Assembly: GCA_963703855.1 (NCBI GenBank)
Contig: CAVPFW010000025.1
Span: forward strand, 62,001 to 126,000
DNA length: 64,000 bases
From: AP-15 sp963703855
GTDB lineage: Bacteria; Pseudomonadota; Alphaproteobacteria; ATCC43930; CGMCC-115725
Reading direction: 5' to 3'
How positions within the stretch are numbered: position 1 is the first letter of the stretch; each line of letters starts with the position of its first letter. The notes beneath the pieces are model-generated. The model was given only the letters and a program-made list of their open reading frames with translations, was not told the DNA's origin and made no database searches. Below are positions 43,809-52,075 of this stretch, piece after piece. The translations under genes were made by a program, and so were the position numbers.

Positions 43809-44192
43809 TCAAAGAACGCCCTCGATATCGGTCTTCACGAAATCATCGCCGACGTAGAGCAGGCGGCAGTTGTGTTCCTTCGCCGCTTCATAGGCAAAGC
43901 AATCGCCGAAATTCAGGGCTGCCGGGTGCAGGCCTCGTCCCCACCGTTGATAAGCCTCGGCGATACGCCGCGCGGCGGCCGGCGTCACGGTCACGATGTC
44001 AGGGGCGAGCCGATCGATGAAGCGCGCCATCTCCGCCCCGACGTTGCGTCGGGCCGAAACGATCAGTGTTTCGGCCAGGGTGCCTGCCGAAATCAGAATT
44101 TCGTCTTCGGCTTCGAGTGCTGCAATACAGGCTCCGGCTCTCGGCTCGTCGAGCACGATCGCCATCAACGCGGAAGTATCGACGACGATCAT
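43809..44192 (-). CDS. vapC: VapC-type PIN-domain toxin
   Basis: A 127-residue PIN-domain ribonuclease. Acidic residues are in place: Asp in MIVVDTSALMAIVLDEP, Glu in SAGTLAETLIVSARR, Asp in ALNFGDCFAYEAAKEHN and Asp in LLYVGDDFVKTDIE. It overlaps the antitoxin gene by 4 bases (ATGA), typical of translationally coupled toxin-antitoxin pairs. PIN toxins of this type cleave tRNA or rRNA when freed from the antitoxin. Confidence 0.9.
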   Translation of the reverse strand: MIVVDTSALMAIVLDEPRAGACIAALEAEDEILISAGTLAETLIVSARRNVGAEMARFIDRLAPDIVTVTPAAARRIAEAYQRWGRGLHPAALNFGDCFAYEAAKEHNCRLLYVGDDFVKTDIEGVL

Positions 44193-44446
44193 TTCGGCAA
44201 GCCGTCGTCTCCATAGAGGAAATCCTGGCTGCGCGCAGCGCTCGGTCCGGGAGTTGCCTTGGCAGAGCCGGAAATTCGTAACTCTTCGAGAAGCGCCCCG
44301 CGCGCTTCCCGGTTCAGCGGCGCCTTGACCGGAACTAGTCGGACCGCCGCGTGACCGTGGCGGGTCAGGACGATCTCGTCGCCCTTCTCGGCGCGACGAA
44401 CCAGGTCGGTCAGCTGCCCCTTCGCATCGGTGACGGATATTTGCAT
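44189..44446 (-). CDS. vapB: VapB/Phd-type antitoxin
   Basis: An 85-residue Phd/YefM-fold antitoxin: MQISVTDAKGQLTDLVRRAE then KGDEIVLTRHGHAAVRLVP is the DNA-binding and dimerisation domain, and the C-terminal ~35 residues (LLEELRISGSAKATPGPSAA) would wrap the toxin. The start at 44446 is preferred over 44452 because GGAG then sits 7 bases upstream. The antitoxin is expected to repress its own promoter in the 100-base gap upstream. Confidence 0.88.
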   Translation of the reverse strand: MQISVTDAKGQLTDLVRRAEKGDEIVLTRHGHAAVRLVPVKAPLNREARGALLEELRISGSAKATPGPSAARSQDFLYGDDGLPK

Positions 44447-44552
44447 GTCCATTCTCCAGGAGGTGGCCGTGGTCTGCGAATTTAGACCATGAGATAGTCT
44501 AATTCAATGAACCTTAATGGCGTGACTTATCTCCATCCGCTCGAACGGGTCT

Positions 44553-45636
44553 TCATGCTGGCGGTCGCGCCGATTTGGCGCCGTGGTCGGCTACCAGCTC
44601 GCGGAGGCGGGGGATCAGCTCCTCGCCGTACTGAATGGCGTCGGGGCGGGGATCGTAGCCTCGGATCAGGAGGCTGGTGGCGCCGAGCTTGTAGTATTCG
44701 AGCATCGCCCTTGCGACCGTTTCGGGGGTGCCGACGAGCGCCGTCGAGTTCCCTGGGGCGCCGGTCGCGGCGGCGAGCGATGTCCATAAGCAGGCGTCGT
44801 GCACTTCGGCTTCCGCGGCGGCCTGCAAGAGCCGTTGGGAGCCGAAATTCTGGCGCTTTGGTGCCGGGGCGCCGCCGCGATTGACCAGCACCCGGTCGAG
44901 GATGGCCCGGGCCCGGTCCCAGGCTGCGCCCTCGGTCGATGCCAGGATCGGGCGGGTCGACAGGCTGAAGGCCGGGTTGCGGCCGTGGAGTGCCGCCTCC
45001 CGTCGCACGCGGTCCATGAACCGGGCCGTGTCCTTCAGCGGCTCGCCCCACAGCATGAAGACATCGACATGCGGGCGCCAGCGCCCGGATCGCCGCGTCG
45101 GAGCCGCCGCCGCCGTAGATCGGGATATATGGCTGCTGTCGGCAGCGGATTTCCGAATAGGTCTCTCGCGTCCGGTAGAACTCGCCCGCGTGGTCGAACG
45201 GCGCCGGCTCGGTCCAGGCCCGGCGCAGCAGCGAGATGTACTCCGCGGAGCGGCGGTAGCGGGTCTCGTGGTCGGTCCAGTCGCCGTCCTTGGCCTGATC
45301 GGCGTCGCTGCCGCCGGCAATGATGTGCACCGCCAAACGGCCGTCGCTCAGCTGGTCCAAGGTCGCGAGCTTGCGGGCGGCGACCGGCGGCGCCACGAAA
45401 CCCGGTCGATGCGCCAGGAGGAAACTCAGCCGCTCGGTCACCGACGCGGCGTGCGCCGCCACCAGGAACCCGTCAGCCGCATTCGAGAAATAGCCGATCA
45501 GCACCCGGTCGAAGCCGGCCCGCTGGTGAATGCGCGCCGTTTCGGCAATCACCTTGGCGTCAAACGGAGGCCCGGACGGCGGGATCAGCTCCGAGGAGAC
45601 CCGCGGCGCGATCCAGCCGATCATCTCCACAGGCAT
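44553..45636 (-). pseudogene. LLM-class flavin-dependent monooxygenase (SsuD-like), frameshifted
   Basis: From 45636 the frame reads MPVEMIGWIAPRVSSELIPP, AGFDRVLIGYFSNAADGFLV, RPGFVAPPVAARKLATLDQL and GRLAVHIIAGGSDADQAKDG, the TIM-barrel start of alkanesulfonate-type monooxygenases. After GGGGSDAAIRALAP a one-base insertion in a C run near 45085 shifts the frame. HVDVFMLWGEPLKDTARFMD, STALVGTPETVARAMLEYYK and LLIRGYDPRPDAIQYGEELI continue in the other frame to 44553. Repaired length ~360 residues. It would cleave a sulfonate or a similar reduced-flavin substrate. It lies 21 bases downstream of the M19 gene. Confidence 0.85.
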
Positions 45637-45657
45637 GGCGGTCTTCGCTGGTTCGCG

Positions 45658-46770
45658 TCAGCCGACCGCCGCATGAAAGATCCTCATATAGTTGCCGCCA
45701 GCAATTTTGCCGGCTTCGTCGGCTGTGAAGCCGCCGCGCAGCATTGCGGCGACCAGCTGCACCCATTGCGCGTAGTCTTGTAGGCTGCCGGGCGCAACTT
45801 GCTGGTCGGTGCCGATGCTGACGTGATCGACGCCGACGACATCGACCATCTCCTTCACCCCTTCGACATACTTGTCCAAATTGGGGAAGAAGTGCCAGAT
45901 GCCGATCGAACCGCCGGTCTCCGCGATCGCCCGCGCGTGGTCTGCGCTGATCTGCCGCCCCCGCAGTCGCGTGGGGCCCATCGCTCTCGATTCGAACAGC
46001 GCCGTGTGCGAGAGCAGCAGCGGTTTCGTGGCGGCCTTGGTCGCCCCTTTGACCGTGTCCTCGGTCGCGTGCGCGACATCGCATACGAAGCCGAGCCGGT
46101 GGCATGCCCGGATCGCCTCGGCGCCGAACGGGGTGAGCCCGTTGTGCGTCACCGCTCCCGTCTGAAAATCCCCGATGTCGTTCGGCGTGTAGTGCACGAG
46201 CTGCACGTGCCTGACGCCGCGCTGGTGCGCCTCCTCCAGCCGCTCGAGCTTCATCTCGAGAAAGTCGAGCCCTTCTATGTCGGTCACGATGGCCGGCTGC
46301 CCGGCGGCATGCGCCGCCTCGAGATCGGCAGCAGTGAGGGTGCGGCGCAGCCCATGCGTCGCCACCATCTCGTCCACCCAGGCGAGGCGCTCAAGATGGT
46401 GCTTATAGAGCAGACCCGGCTCCGGTGTGCGCAGCGCGGCGAGGACGCCGGCCGCATTCCTGCCGAGGATCGGGCCGTCCGGCACGTCCGCGAGGCACAC
46501 GACCGCAAGCGACCCCGCCCGCATGCCGTTCGCGAGATCGTCGCTGGGCGGCGCCTTCGACGTGATCCCGGTGGTTCCGCCATGCGTATGGACGTCGACG
46601 GAGATGGATTTGCGCAGGACGTCGAGCGCGGCAGAGGCGGTTTCGGCGGTCTGGGCAGCGGCTGACGAGCCGCGCGGCGCCACGCCGCCCGCGAGCATCG
46701 CGCCGACCGAGGTCAGCATCGTGCCCCACATCCAATTTCGCCGCGTCAGCGCGTGGCCGCAGCAGTCCAT
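45658..46770 (-). CDS. Membrane dipeptidase (peptidase M19), exported
   Basis: A 370-residue zinc dipeptidase of the renal dipeptidase family. The N-terminus (LTRRNWMWGTMLTSVGAMLA) has a twin-arginine and hydrophobic segment, suggesting Tat export. Metal ligands: the DVHTHGG pair (~60), Glu in VTDIEGLDFLEMKLERLEEA, His in FVCDVAHATEDTVK and His in LLLSHTALFESRAMGPTRLR. The C-terminal GVDHVSIGTDQQ contains the last acidic residue. Family members hydrolyse dipeptides, D-amino-acid dipeptides or beta-lactams. Confidence 0.9.
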   Translation of the reverse strand: MDCCGHALTRRNWMWGTMLTSVGAMLAGGVAPRGSSAAAQTAETASAALDVLRKSISVDVHTHGGTTGITSKAPPSDDLANGMRAGSLAVVCLADVPDGPILGRNAAGVLAALRTPEPGLLYKHHLERLAWVDEMVATHGLRRTLTAADLEAAHAAGQPAIVTDIEGLDFLEMKLERLEEAHQRGVRHVQLVHYTPNDIGDFQTGAVTHNGLTPFGAEAIRACHRLGFVCDVAHATEDTVKGATKAATKPLLLSHTALFESRAMGPTRLRGRQISADHARAIAETGGSIGIWHFFPNLDKYVEGVKEMVDVVGVDHVSIGTDQQVAPGSLQDYAQWVQLVAAMLRGGFTADEAGKIAGGNYMRIFHAAVG

Positions 46771-46968
46771 ATCGCCGCCCTCCGGATGAGCAAGGCATTC
46801 GACTCGCGCTTCGATATGCCCCGGTTGCCGCTCTCCGGGGCGCTCGGCAGCATTGCCATATCGCGTTCATCACCTCGCCGGATGTCCCCCGACCTGGCCT
46901 TTTTTAGCGGGATGACGCGTTTTTGCCTGCGCACCTGCACAATCCGCTTCGTCGCGCGCAGCCCGGGA

Positions 46969-47874
46969 TCAAGCCTTCACGGTCGAGGCCCGGTAGATCT
47001 CGTCGATCGATTTTGCCAAGGTCGCGTTAAACACGGCGTCGCTCGTCGAATGCCTGAGGTCTTCGGCGAGCGCTCGCGAAAAGCTCGCGATCATGCCGTG
47101 ATTGGCGGACAGGCGCTTGCAGGCGTCGGCTCGCGTGTAGCCGCCGGAAAGAGCTACGACCCGGGCCACGCGCTGGTGGCTCACCAGCGGCGCGTAGAGA
47201 TCAGGAACATCAGGGATCGTCAGCTTAAGCATCACCTTGCGGCCGTCCGCAAGCGCGTCGAGCTGCTTGGTCAATTCGGCTAGAAGGATCGCTTCCGCCC
47301 CGGCTTTGTCCGGGCTCTTGATCGAGACTTCCGGCTCGATGATCGGCATCAGCCCGTGCTCGGCGATCCGTGCCGCCGCATCGAACTGCTGCGCCACCAC
47401 GGCATGGATGCCGCCTTTCGAGGACAGGTTGATGACGGAGCGCATCTTGGTGCCGAAGACGCCGAGCTTCACCGCCCGGACGAGGAGCGCATCGAGCGCC
47501 GGCATCGGCTTCATCAGGCTGACGCCGTCGCTCTCGGCCTCGAGCCCTTTGTCGACCTTGACAAAGGGGACGACGCCCCGCTCCTGCCACAGGAAAGTGG
47601 GAACCGGCTGTTCCTGCACCTCGCCGTCCATCGTGCCTTCGAACAGGATCGCCGCGATGACCTTGGCGCCGGTAAAGGCCGGCGCGGTCATGATGCGCAC
47701 GCGCATCTGATGCATCAGCCCGAACATTTCGGGGTCGTTGCTATAGGCGCTGTCGGGAATGCCGTAGAGGCGCAGGGCGCCGGGCGTCGATCCGCCGCTC
47801 TGGTCGAGCGCGGCGATGAAGCCGTCTTTCCCAGAGATTTGCGCCATCATCTTGTCATTGGCCATGATCGTCAT
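46969..47874 (-). CDS. Class I fructose-bisphosphate aldolase
   Basis: About 301 residues, closely resembling the bacterial class I aldolases that begin KDGFIAALDQSGGSTPGALR and continue MHQMRVRIMTAPAFTGAKVI, VPTFLWQERGVVPFVKVDKG, GVFGTKMRSVINLSSKGGIH and LMPIIEPEVSIKSPDKAGAE. The C-terminal VVALSGGYTRADACKRLSAN is the phosphate-binding part. The Schiff-base Lys lies in KVMLKLTIPD or a nearby strand. The start is 47874, or 47865 (MANDKMMAQ), which matches relatives better. It may serve in glycolysis/gluconeogenesis. Confidence 0.92.
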   Translation of the reverse strand: MTIMANDKMMAQISGKDGFIAALDQSGGSTPGALRLYGIPDSAYSNDPEMFGLMHQMRVRIMTAPAFTGAKVIAAILFEGTMDGEVQEQPVPTFLWQERGVVPFVKVDKGLEAESDGVSLMKPMPALDALLVRAVKLGVFGTKMRSVINLSSKGGIHAVVAQQFDAAARIAEHGLMPIIEPEVSIKSPDKAGAEAILLAELTKQLDALADGRKVMLKLTIPDVPDLYAPLVSHQRVARVVALSGGYTRADACKRLSANHGMIASFSRALAEDLRHSTSDAVFNATLAKSIDEIYRASTVKA

Positions 47875-47987
47875 TCTCGCGTCAGACCAGCACCTTCAGG
47901 AACGCGCCCGGCCTCGACCAATTGTCCTCGAGCCGGTGAATATTGGCATGGCGCTTTGACAAGCGCCGCGCTGTTCCGCCTGCGACG

Positions 47988-48362
47988 TCAGCCCCAGCTG
48001 GCCTGGCCGCCGACCGCGGTGATCGTGATGTGGCCCATCGTCGTGTCGGCCTTGGCGCCGTGCCAATGGCGTTCACCGGCCTTGATGTGCACGACGTCGC
48101 CGACGTTGATCTCGTGCTTTTCGTGCTCGGTCGCCACCATGCCGGAGCCCGAGGTCACGACCAGGATCTGGTCGCAGGTATGGGTATGCCATCCGGTGGT
48201 GCAGCCTTGGCTGAAGTTCACCACGCTGCAGTTGTAGTTCGCGGAGCCGCCAGGCTCGATGATGGTCTGGCGCGACCGGGAAACCGGCCCGGTCCACCCT
48301 TCGATCGGCTCGGCGCCCTCCACCGGGACATTCGGTATGTCTTGAAGCGTGACGACCTTCAT
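47988..48362 (-). CDS. Cupin-domain protein
   Basis: A 124-residue single cupin: SRSRQTIIEPGGSANYNCSV, then the first metal motif GCTTGWHTHTCDQILVVTSG with two His, and the second motif VGDVVHIKAGERHWHG with His. The substrate is unknown; it could be a small dioxygenase, isomerase or sensor. The ATG at 48362 is chosen because GGGGAG precedes it at 7 bases. It lies upstream of the aldolase gene on the same strand. Confidence 0.87.
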   Translation of the reverse strand: MKVVTLQDIPNVPVEGAEPIEGWTGPVSRSRQTIIEPGGSANYNCSVVNFSQGCTTGWHTHTCDQILVVTSGSGMVATEHEKHEINVGDVVHIKAGERHWHGAKADTTMGHITITAVGGQASWG

Positions 48363-48463
48363 GACGGCTCTCCCCTCGCGTTGACCGGTATTCAAGCTGC
48401 CAAGCCTATCAGGTCAGGCTCGCCGCCTGCAACGAGCAGCACGCCTTGACCGCGCTGCCGGAC

Positions 48464-48486
48464 AAAAAAAGAGCCGGCGACCCGGC
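48464..48486 (-). terminator. Orphan terminator-like hairpin
   Basis: On the minus strand: a 5-bp stem GCCGG/CCGGC with a 4-base loop, then CTC and seven T. It would end a minus-strand transcript coming from 48.5-48.87 kb, where no gene is visible. The short stem makes it doubtful. Confidence 0.35.
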
Positions 48487-48637
48487 ACATGACCCGCGCC
48501 GCGGCGAGGCCGAGGCTCGAGATCGCGTTCCCCGGAAGAAGCGGCGATCTCAAAGGGCGATCCGGCCTGCCGCGGCTGAGCCGTCAGGGCAACAATCGAA
48601 CCGGCCAGCGCGGCGTCCGATCAGATTGAATCGCCTT

Positions 48638-48730
48638 TTCTATTCGTCATGGCCGGGTCGACTTCTATTCGTCATGGCCGGGCTCGACCCGGCCATCTCA
48701 AGATCCGCGGGTCGAGCCTGCGGATGACGA
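48638..48730. repeat. Dispersed GGCCGGG palindromic repeat with duplicated arm
   Basis: The 20-mer TTCTATTCGTCATGGCCGGG occurs twice at a 25-base spacing (48638 and 48663). The second copy continues into the palindrome GGCCGGG-CTCGA-CCCGGCC, then CCGCGGGTCGAGCC, and closes with GGATGACGA, so TCGTCAT and ATGACGA bound the unit. It is related to the repeat at 14203-14280. Confidence 0.75.
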
Positions 48731-48872
48731 TTGGGGAGCGGTGCTTCTACCTGGTTCGATTGTGCTCCAGAGCCTCATGGGCAAATCGGCCGGCAATGTG
48801 GTAATGTCGCGGACCGCTCGGTTCGCGAGCAGCAGCGGCTGTCATTTTTGCATCGAGAAGGGGGCAGCGACG

Positions 48873-49619
48873 ATGGCGTACGAGGGCATGATTGCGGAGA
48901 CCATTGCGATCACCGGCGACAAGAACGAGCCGATCTCGGCCTATGTGGCGCGGCCATTGGGCCCCGGGCCGTTCCCCGGCATGGTGCTGCTGCATCATGC
49001 GCCCGGCTGGGACGAGTGGTATCGCGAGGCGACCCGCAAATTCGCGCATCACGGCTATGCGGCGATCAGCCATAACCTGTATCACCGCGCCGGCGAAGGC
49101 AAAGCCGACGATGTCGCCGCCAAGGTGCGCGCCGAGGGCGGCGTTCCCGACGCCCAGGTCATCGGCGACACCGAGGGTGCCGTGGCATGGCTGCGCGCGC
49201 AGCCCTGGCTCAACGGCAAGGTCGGGGTCTTCGGCACCTGCTCGGGCGGCCGGCAAACCTTCCTGTTTGCCTGCCATGCCAAGAGCATAAACGCCGCGTG
49301 CGAGCTGTGGGGCGGCCGGGTGGTGATGAGCCGGGATGAGTTGAACCCGAAGCAGCCGACCGCGCCGATCGAGTTTACCAAGAGCCTGTCCTGCCCGCTG
49401 CTCGGTCTGTTCGGCAACGAGGATCGGTCGCCGACCCCGGAGCAGGTCGACCAGCACGAGGCCGAGCTCAAGAAGCACGGCAAACAGTACGAGTTTCACC
49501 GCTACGACGGCGCCGGGCACGGTTTCTTCTATTACGACCGGCCGATGTATCGCATCGAGCAGGCGGTGGACGGCTGGCAAAAGGTGTTCGCGTTTTTGCA
49601 CAAGCACCTGGCTGCATAA
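48873..49619 (+). CDS. Dienelactone hydrolase family protein
   Basis: A 248-residue alpha/beta hydrolase of the DLH family. The nucleophile elbow is VGVFGTCSGGRQTFLFACHA with Cys as nucleophile (~119). The catalytic Asp is in LGLFGNEDRSPTPEQVDQHE (~183) and His in YDGAGHGFFYYDRP (~215). The N-terminal ARPLGPGPFPGMVLLHHAPG is typical. DLH enzymes open lactone rings in aromatic degradation, though many act on other esters. The ATG at 48873 has AGGGGG upstream. Followed 26 bases later by the DUF6295-type gene. Confidence 0.9.
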   Translation: MAYEGMIAETIAITGDKNEPISAYVARPLGPGPFPGMVLLHHAPGWDEWYREATRKFAHHGYAAISHNLYHRAGEGKADDVAAKVRAEGGVPDAQVIGDTEGAVAWLRAQPWLNGKVGVFGTCSGGRQTFLFACHAKSINAACELWGGRVVMSRDELNPKQPTAPIEFTKSLSCPLLGLFGNEDRSPTPEQVDQHEAELKKHGKQYEFHRYDGAGHGFFYYDRPMYRIEQAVDGWQKVFAFLHKHLAA

Positions 49620-49645
49620 TCCTTGCAGCGCTTCTGAAAACCGGC

Positions 49646-49924
49646 ATGTGCACCTCGATCGTCGAGATCGTCGGCGCCGACGGCGCCGGCAAGACTGGTG
49701 ACGGGTGGATCGATCTGACCCACTCGGTGGTGTCCTACGACCACCCGCACCACGCCCTGTTGGAAGAGGCCATCACCATCGATTTCGTGAATTCGGCGCT
49801 CGGGCCGGGCGCGCGGGTCGCGGTCGAGCTCACCTTGGAGTCGGCCAAGGAGCTGAGCGGCGCGCTTGCCCGGGCCATAGCCGCGGCCGAGATCGAAGAA
49901 AGCGCGCGTTTGCGCAAGGCGTAA
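49646..49924 (+). CDS. DUF6295-like small protein
   Basis: A 92-residue protein: MCTSIVEIVGADGAGKTGDG, WIDLTHSVVSYDHPHHALLE, ITIDFVNSALGPGARVAVEL and a final helix (SAKELSGALARAIAAAEIEE). The MCTSI start and YDHPxHA motif match the DUF6295 family as I recall it. Function unknown. Same strand and close behind the dienelactone hydrolase gene, so probably co-transcribed. Confidence 0.72.
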   Translation: MCTSIVEIVGADGAGKTGDGWIDLTHSVVSYDHPHHALLEEAITIDFVNSALGPGARVAVELTLESAKELSGALARAIAAAEIEESARLRKA

Positions 49925-50304
49925 AAGAGCCGGGTCTTGCATCTCGCTCGCGATGCGCGGCCGGCCTCGCCGCCGACGCCGGTGAGCCGACGGCGCGTCC
50001 CGCCGCCACGCGGCTGTCGAGCATCCGGCGGCGAGCGGCGCAAACGCCGCTGTCGAGCATCCGACGGCTCGATCGGCGGATAGCGGATCTTTCGCCGCTC
50101 TAATACTCAGGGGCGGATTTTCAGTGACCAATCCTGCCCGACGGTCTTCACGCGCTGCATCGGCACGATAATTCGGGTAAGCCGCGCGCGCTGGCCGCCC
50201 TCGACGAGCGGGCGACCGAGAGTGGCAGCAAGCGCTCGGCCATCAACACCGCCCCCCAGTGGGGAAACCGGGAGACACAAAGCCTCCCGGTTCGCCTTCG
50301 AGGG
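49925..50304. other. Convergent intergenic region, short direct repeat only
   Basis: A 380-base gap between convergent genes. GCTGTCGAGCATCCG occurs at 50013-50027 and 50049-50063 (36-base period), with GCGGC around each copy. No gene, terminator with T run or RNA is evident. Confidence 0.45.
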
Positions 50305-51786
50305 TTACGCGGCGTGCAGGAGCTCCAGGTACTCCTCGTAGATTGCCATGTTCTTGCCGAAGGAAATCGCCGCGGCCTGGGCGCCGCAGACCAGATGCAT
50401 CCAGCGCCAGGGCTCGTGGGTGGCGTGGAATTCTTCGACGATCGACTGGTGGTGCTTGAACGCGTGCATCTCGGTGAAATTGTCGTGGCACACGATCTCG
50501 GCAAGACGCGCGATGAAAGCCTGCGGGTCGTAGCCGCACCGCATATATTGCGTGGCCAAGTTCACCGTCTCCTTGACCTCCGGCACCGCCCGCATCTGCC
50601 CGAGATTGGTGACCGTGGACCAATCGGTCGGCGGCTGATTGTAGATGCTGTGGGTGATTGCATCGAGCAATGCCTCCTGCGACCGCGGGGGCAAGGCGGC
50701 GACAGCGGCCATGTCGGGCTGCGGGCCCGGCTCCATCCGCATCTGGGTCGAGCGGATCTCCGGGCCTGACTGCCAAGTCAACAGCAGCATGACCTTGTTG
50801 CGCAGGCTGATCCCGTCGAGCCGCAGCAGGTATCGCCGCAGGTTCACGCTCGTATGCAGGTGGACGTCCATCGGGTTGCCCCCGAGGGAGCGCAGGAAAA
50901 GACCGGCAGCCCCGATCGACAGGGCTTCGCCCGCGCCCTCCAAGGACAGTCCGTCGGCCAGCGCCTTGGCGATCATCACCGGTATATCGGCGAACACGTC
51001 AACGGCGCCGATGGCCTCTCCGAGCTCGCCGATCGCCGCAATCTCATCCTCGCCGCTGCGCTGGCGCAGGATGCGGTTCAGCAACTGGTGCTCCTCGATC
51101 AGCGCTTCGATCGCCGGCAGCGGCGACGGGATCGGGTTCGGCGGGGCGACCGGAGAACGGGTCACAAAGCGCACCACCGGCCGCATCAGCACCGGCAGAT
51201 CCGCCTTGTCGAGAACGCCGGTTTCCAGGGCGCGCCACATCGTGCCGGGGAACATGAAGTAATGGTCATCGTTGAAATTTTTCGGGATGGCCACGCTCAG
51301 CAGCAGATCGAAGGCCTCGATCCGGGGGGCGTGATCCCACAGCCACAGGAAAAGGTGGTCGGCCTTGTTCCACTCGCCGCGATTGACTGCCGCGAGGAAG
51401 GCCGCCTTGGTCCCCTCGACCCCGCCGGCATCCTCGGGCGCAAACTCCAGCAGCTGGTAGGGCCCCATCGCCGGATGGTGGATGTGCTTGTTGGTGAGCG
51501 CCACGTGTTGCAGCACCGGGACAAAACGCTGCTCGCCCTCCAGGCGCTCGACCGTCTTCGAGATCGCGTACATGCCTGCCAAGGGGTGCAGCGGGCCGCC
51601 GTGATGACCGGGCGGCATTTCGGTGGAGCGGGTCACCGCGAGAGCCGAGGCGGTCAGCATGGTCTTGGTCGGCACCCCGGCGCGCAGCTTATCCAGCGCA
51701 CGATCCAGAATCTCGCCGGGAGGCGTATCCTCGATGAACTGAACCAACGGTTCGATGGCGTCGGAATATTGGACACGTTGCGGCAT
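50305..51786 (-). CDS. Uncharacterised His-rich helical protein, 493 residues
   Basis: A full-length, clearly coding gene with AAGGAGG 7 bases before the ATG. It is soluble and mostly helical. Conserved-looking His clusters occur at PGHHGGPLHPLAGMYAISKT (~60-80), LTNKHIHHPAMGPYQLLEFA (~97-116), NFNDDHYFMFPGTMW (~170) and MHAFKHHQSIVEEFHATHEP followed by WRWMHLVCGAQAAA (~450-475). The His distribution suggests a metal centre and is loosely reminiscent of questin-oxidase-like proteins, but I do not recognise a family with confidence. Two CE4-type deacetylase genes lie immediately upstream on the same strand. Confidence 0.8.
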   Translation of the reverse strand: MPQRVQYSDAIEPLVQFIEDTPPGEILDRALDKLRAGVPTKTMLTASALAVTRSTEMPPGHHGGPLHPLAGMYAISKTVERLEGEQRFVPVLQHVALTNKHIHHPAMGPYQLLEFAPEDAGGVEGTKAAFLAAVNRGEWNKADHLFLWLWDHAPRIEAFDLLLSVAIPKNFNDDHYFMFPGTMWRALETGVLDKADLPVLMRPVVRFVTRSPVAPPNPIPSPLPAIEALIEEHQLLNRILRQRSGEDEIAAIGELGEAIGAVDVFADIPVMIAKALADGLSLEGAGEALSIGAAGLFLRSLGGNPMDVHLHTSVNLRRYLLRLDGISLRNKVMLLLTWQSGPEIRSTQMRMEPGPQPDMAAVAALPPRSQEALLDAITHSIYNQPPTDWSTVTNLGQMRAVPEVKETVNLATQYMRCGYDPQAFIARLAEIVCHDNFTEMHAFKHHQSIVEEFHATHEPWRWMHLVCGAQAAAISFGKNMAIYEEYLELLHAA

Positions 51787-52075
51787 GGTGGAGCCTCCTT
51801 AGGTGCGGCGATCGTCGCAGAATCTCGTTTTGCTGGGCCTCGCTCAACCGCTGGCCGGCGAGGGGCAACTCGAGGGGTTTTCATTTTCCCGGTGATCGTC
51901 GCGCGCGATGCGCTCGGTGTCAACGACGGGAGGGCAGTGTATTAGGAATAAATGCTAGAACCCCCACGCGCAGCTCCTGCTCAGGCTGCCGTCACGCCGC
52001 TTCCTGCGGCGGTGCGATCCTATCGGCAAACATCCCGGAAAAGGCACCGCCGCTTGGCCGGATGGTGGTGCATGC

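Larger units (their letters stand above)
48363..48872. other. Divergent intergenic region with repeats
   Basis: A 510-base gap between the divergent cupin and dienelactone hydrolase genes. It contains a terminator-like hairpin (48464-48486) and a GGCCGGG-type repeat with a duplicated left arm (48638-48730). No coding sequence is supported. AGGGGG near 48859 is the ribosome site of the hydrolase gene. Confidence 0.5.
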
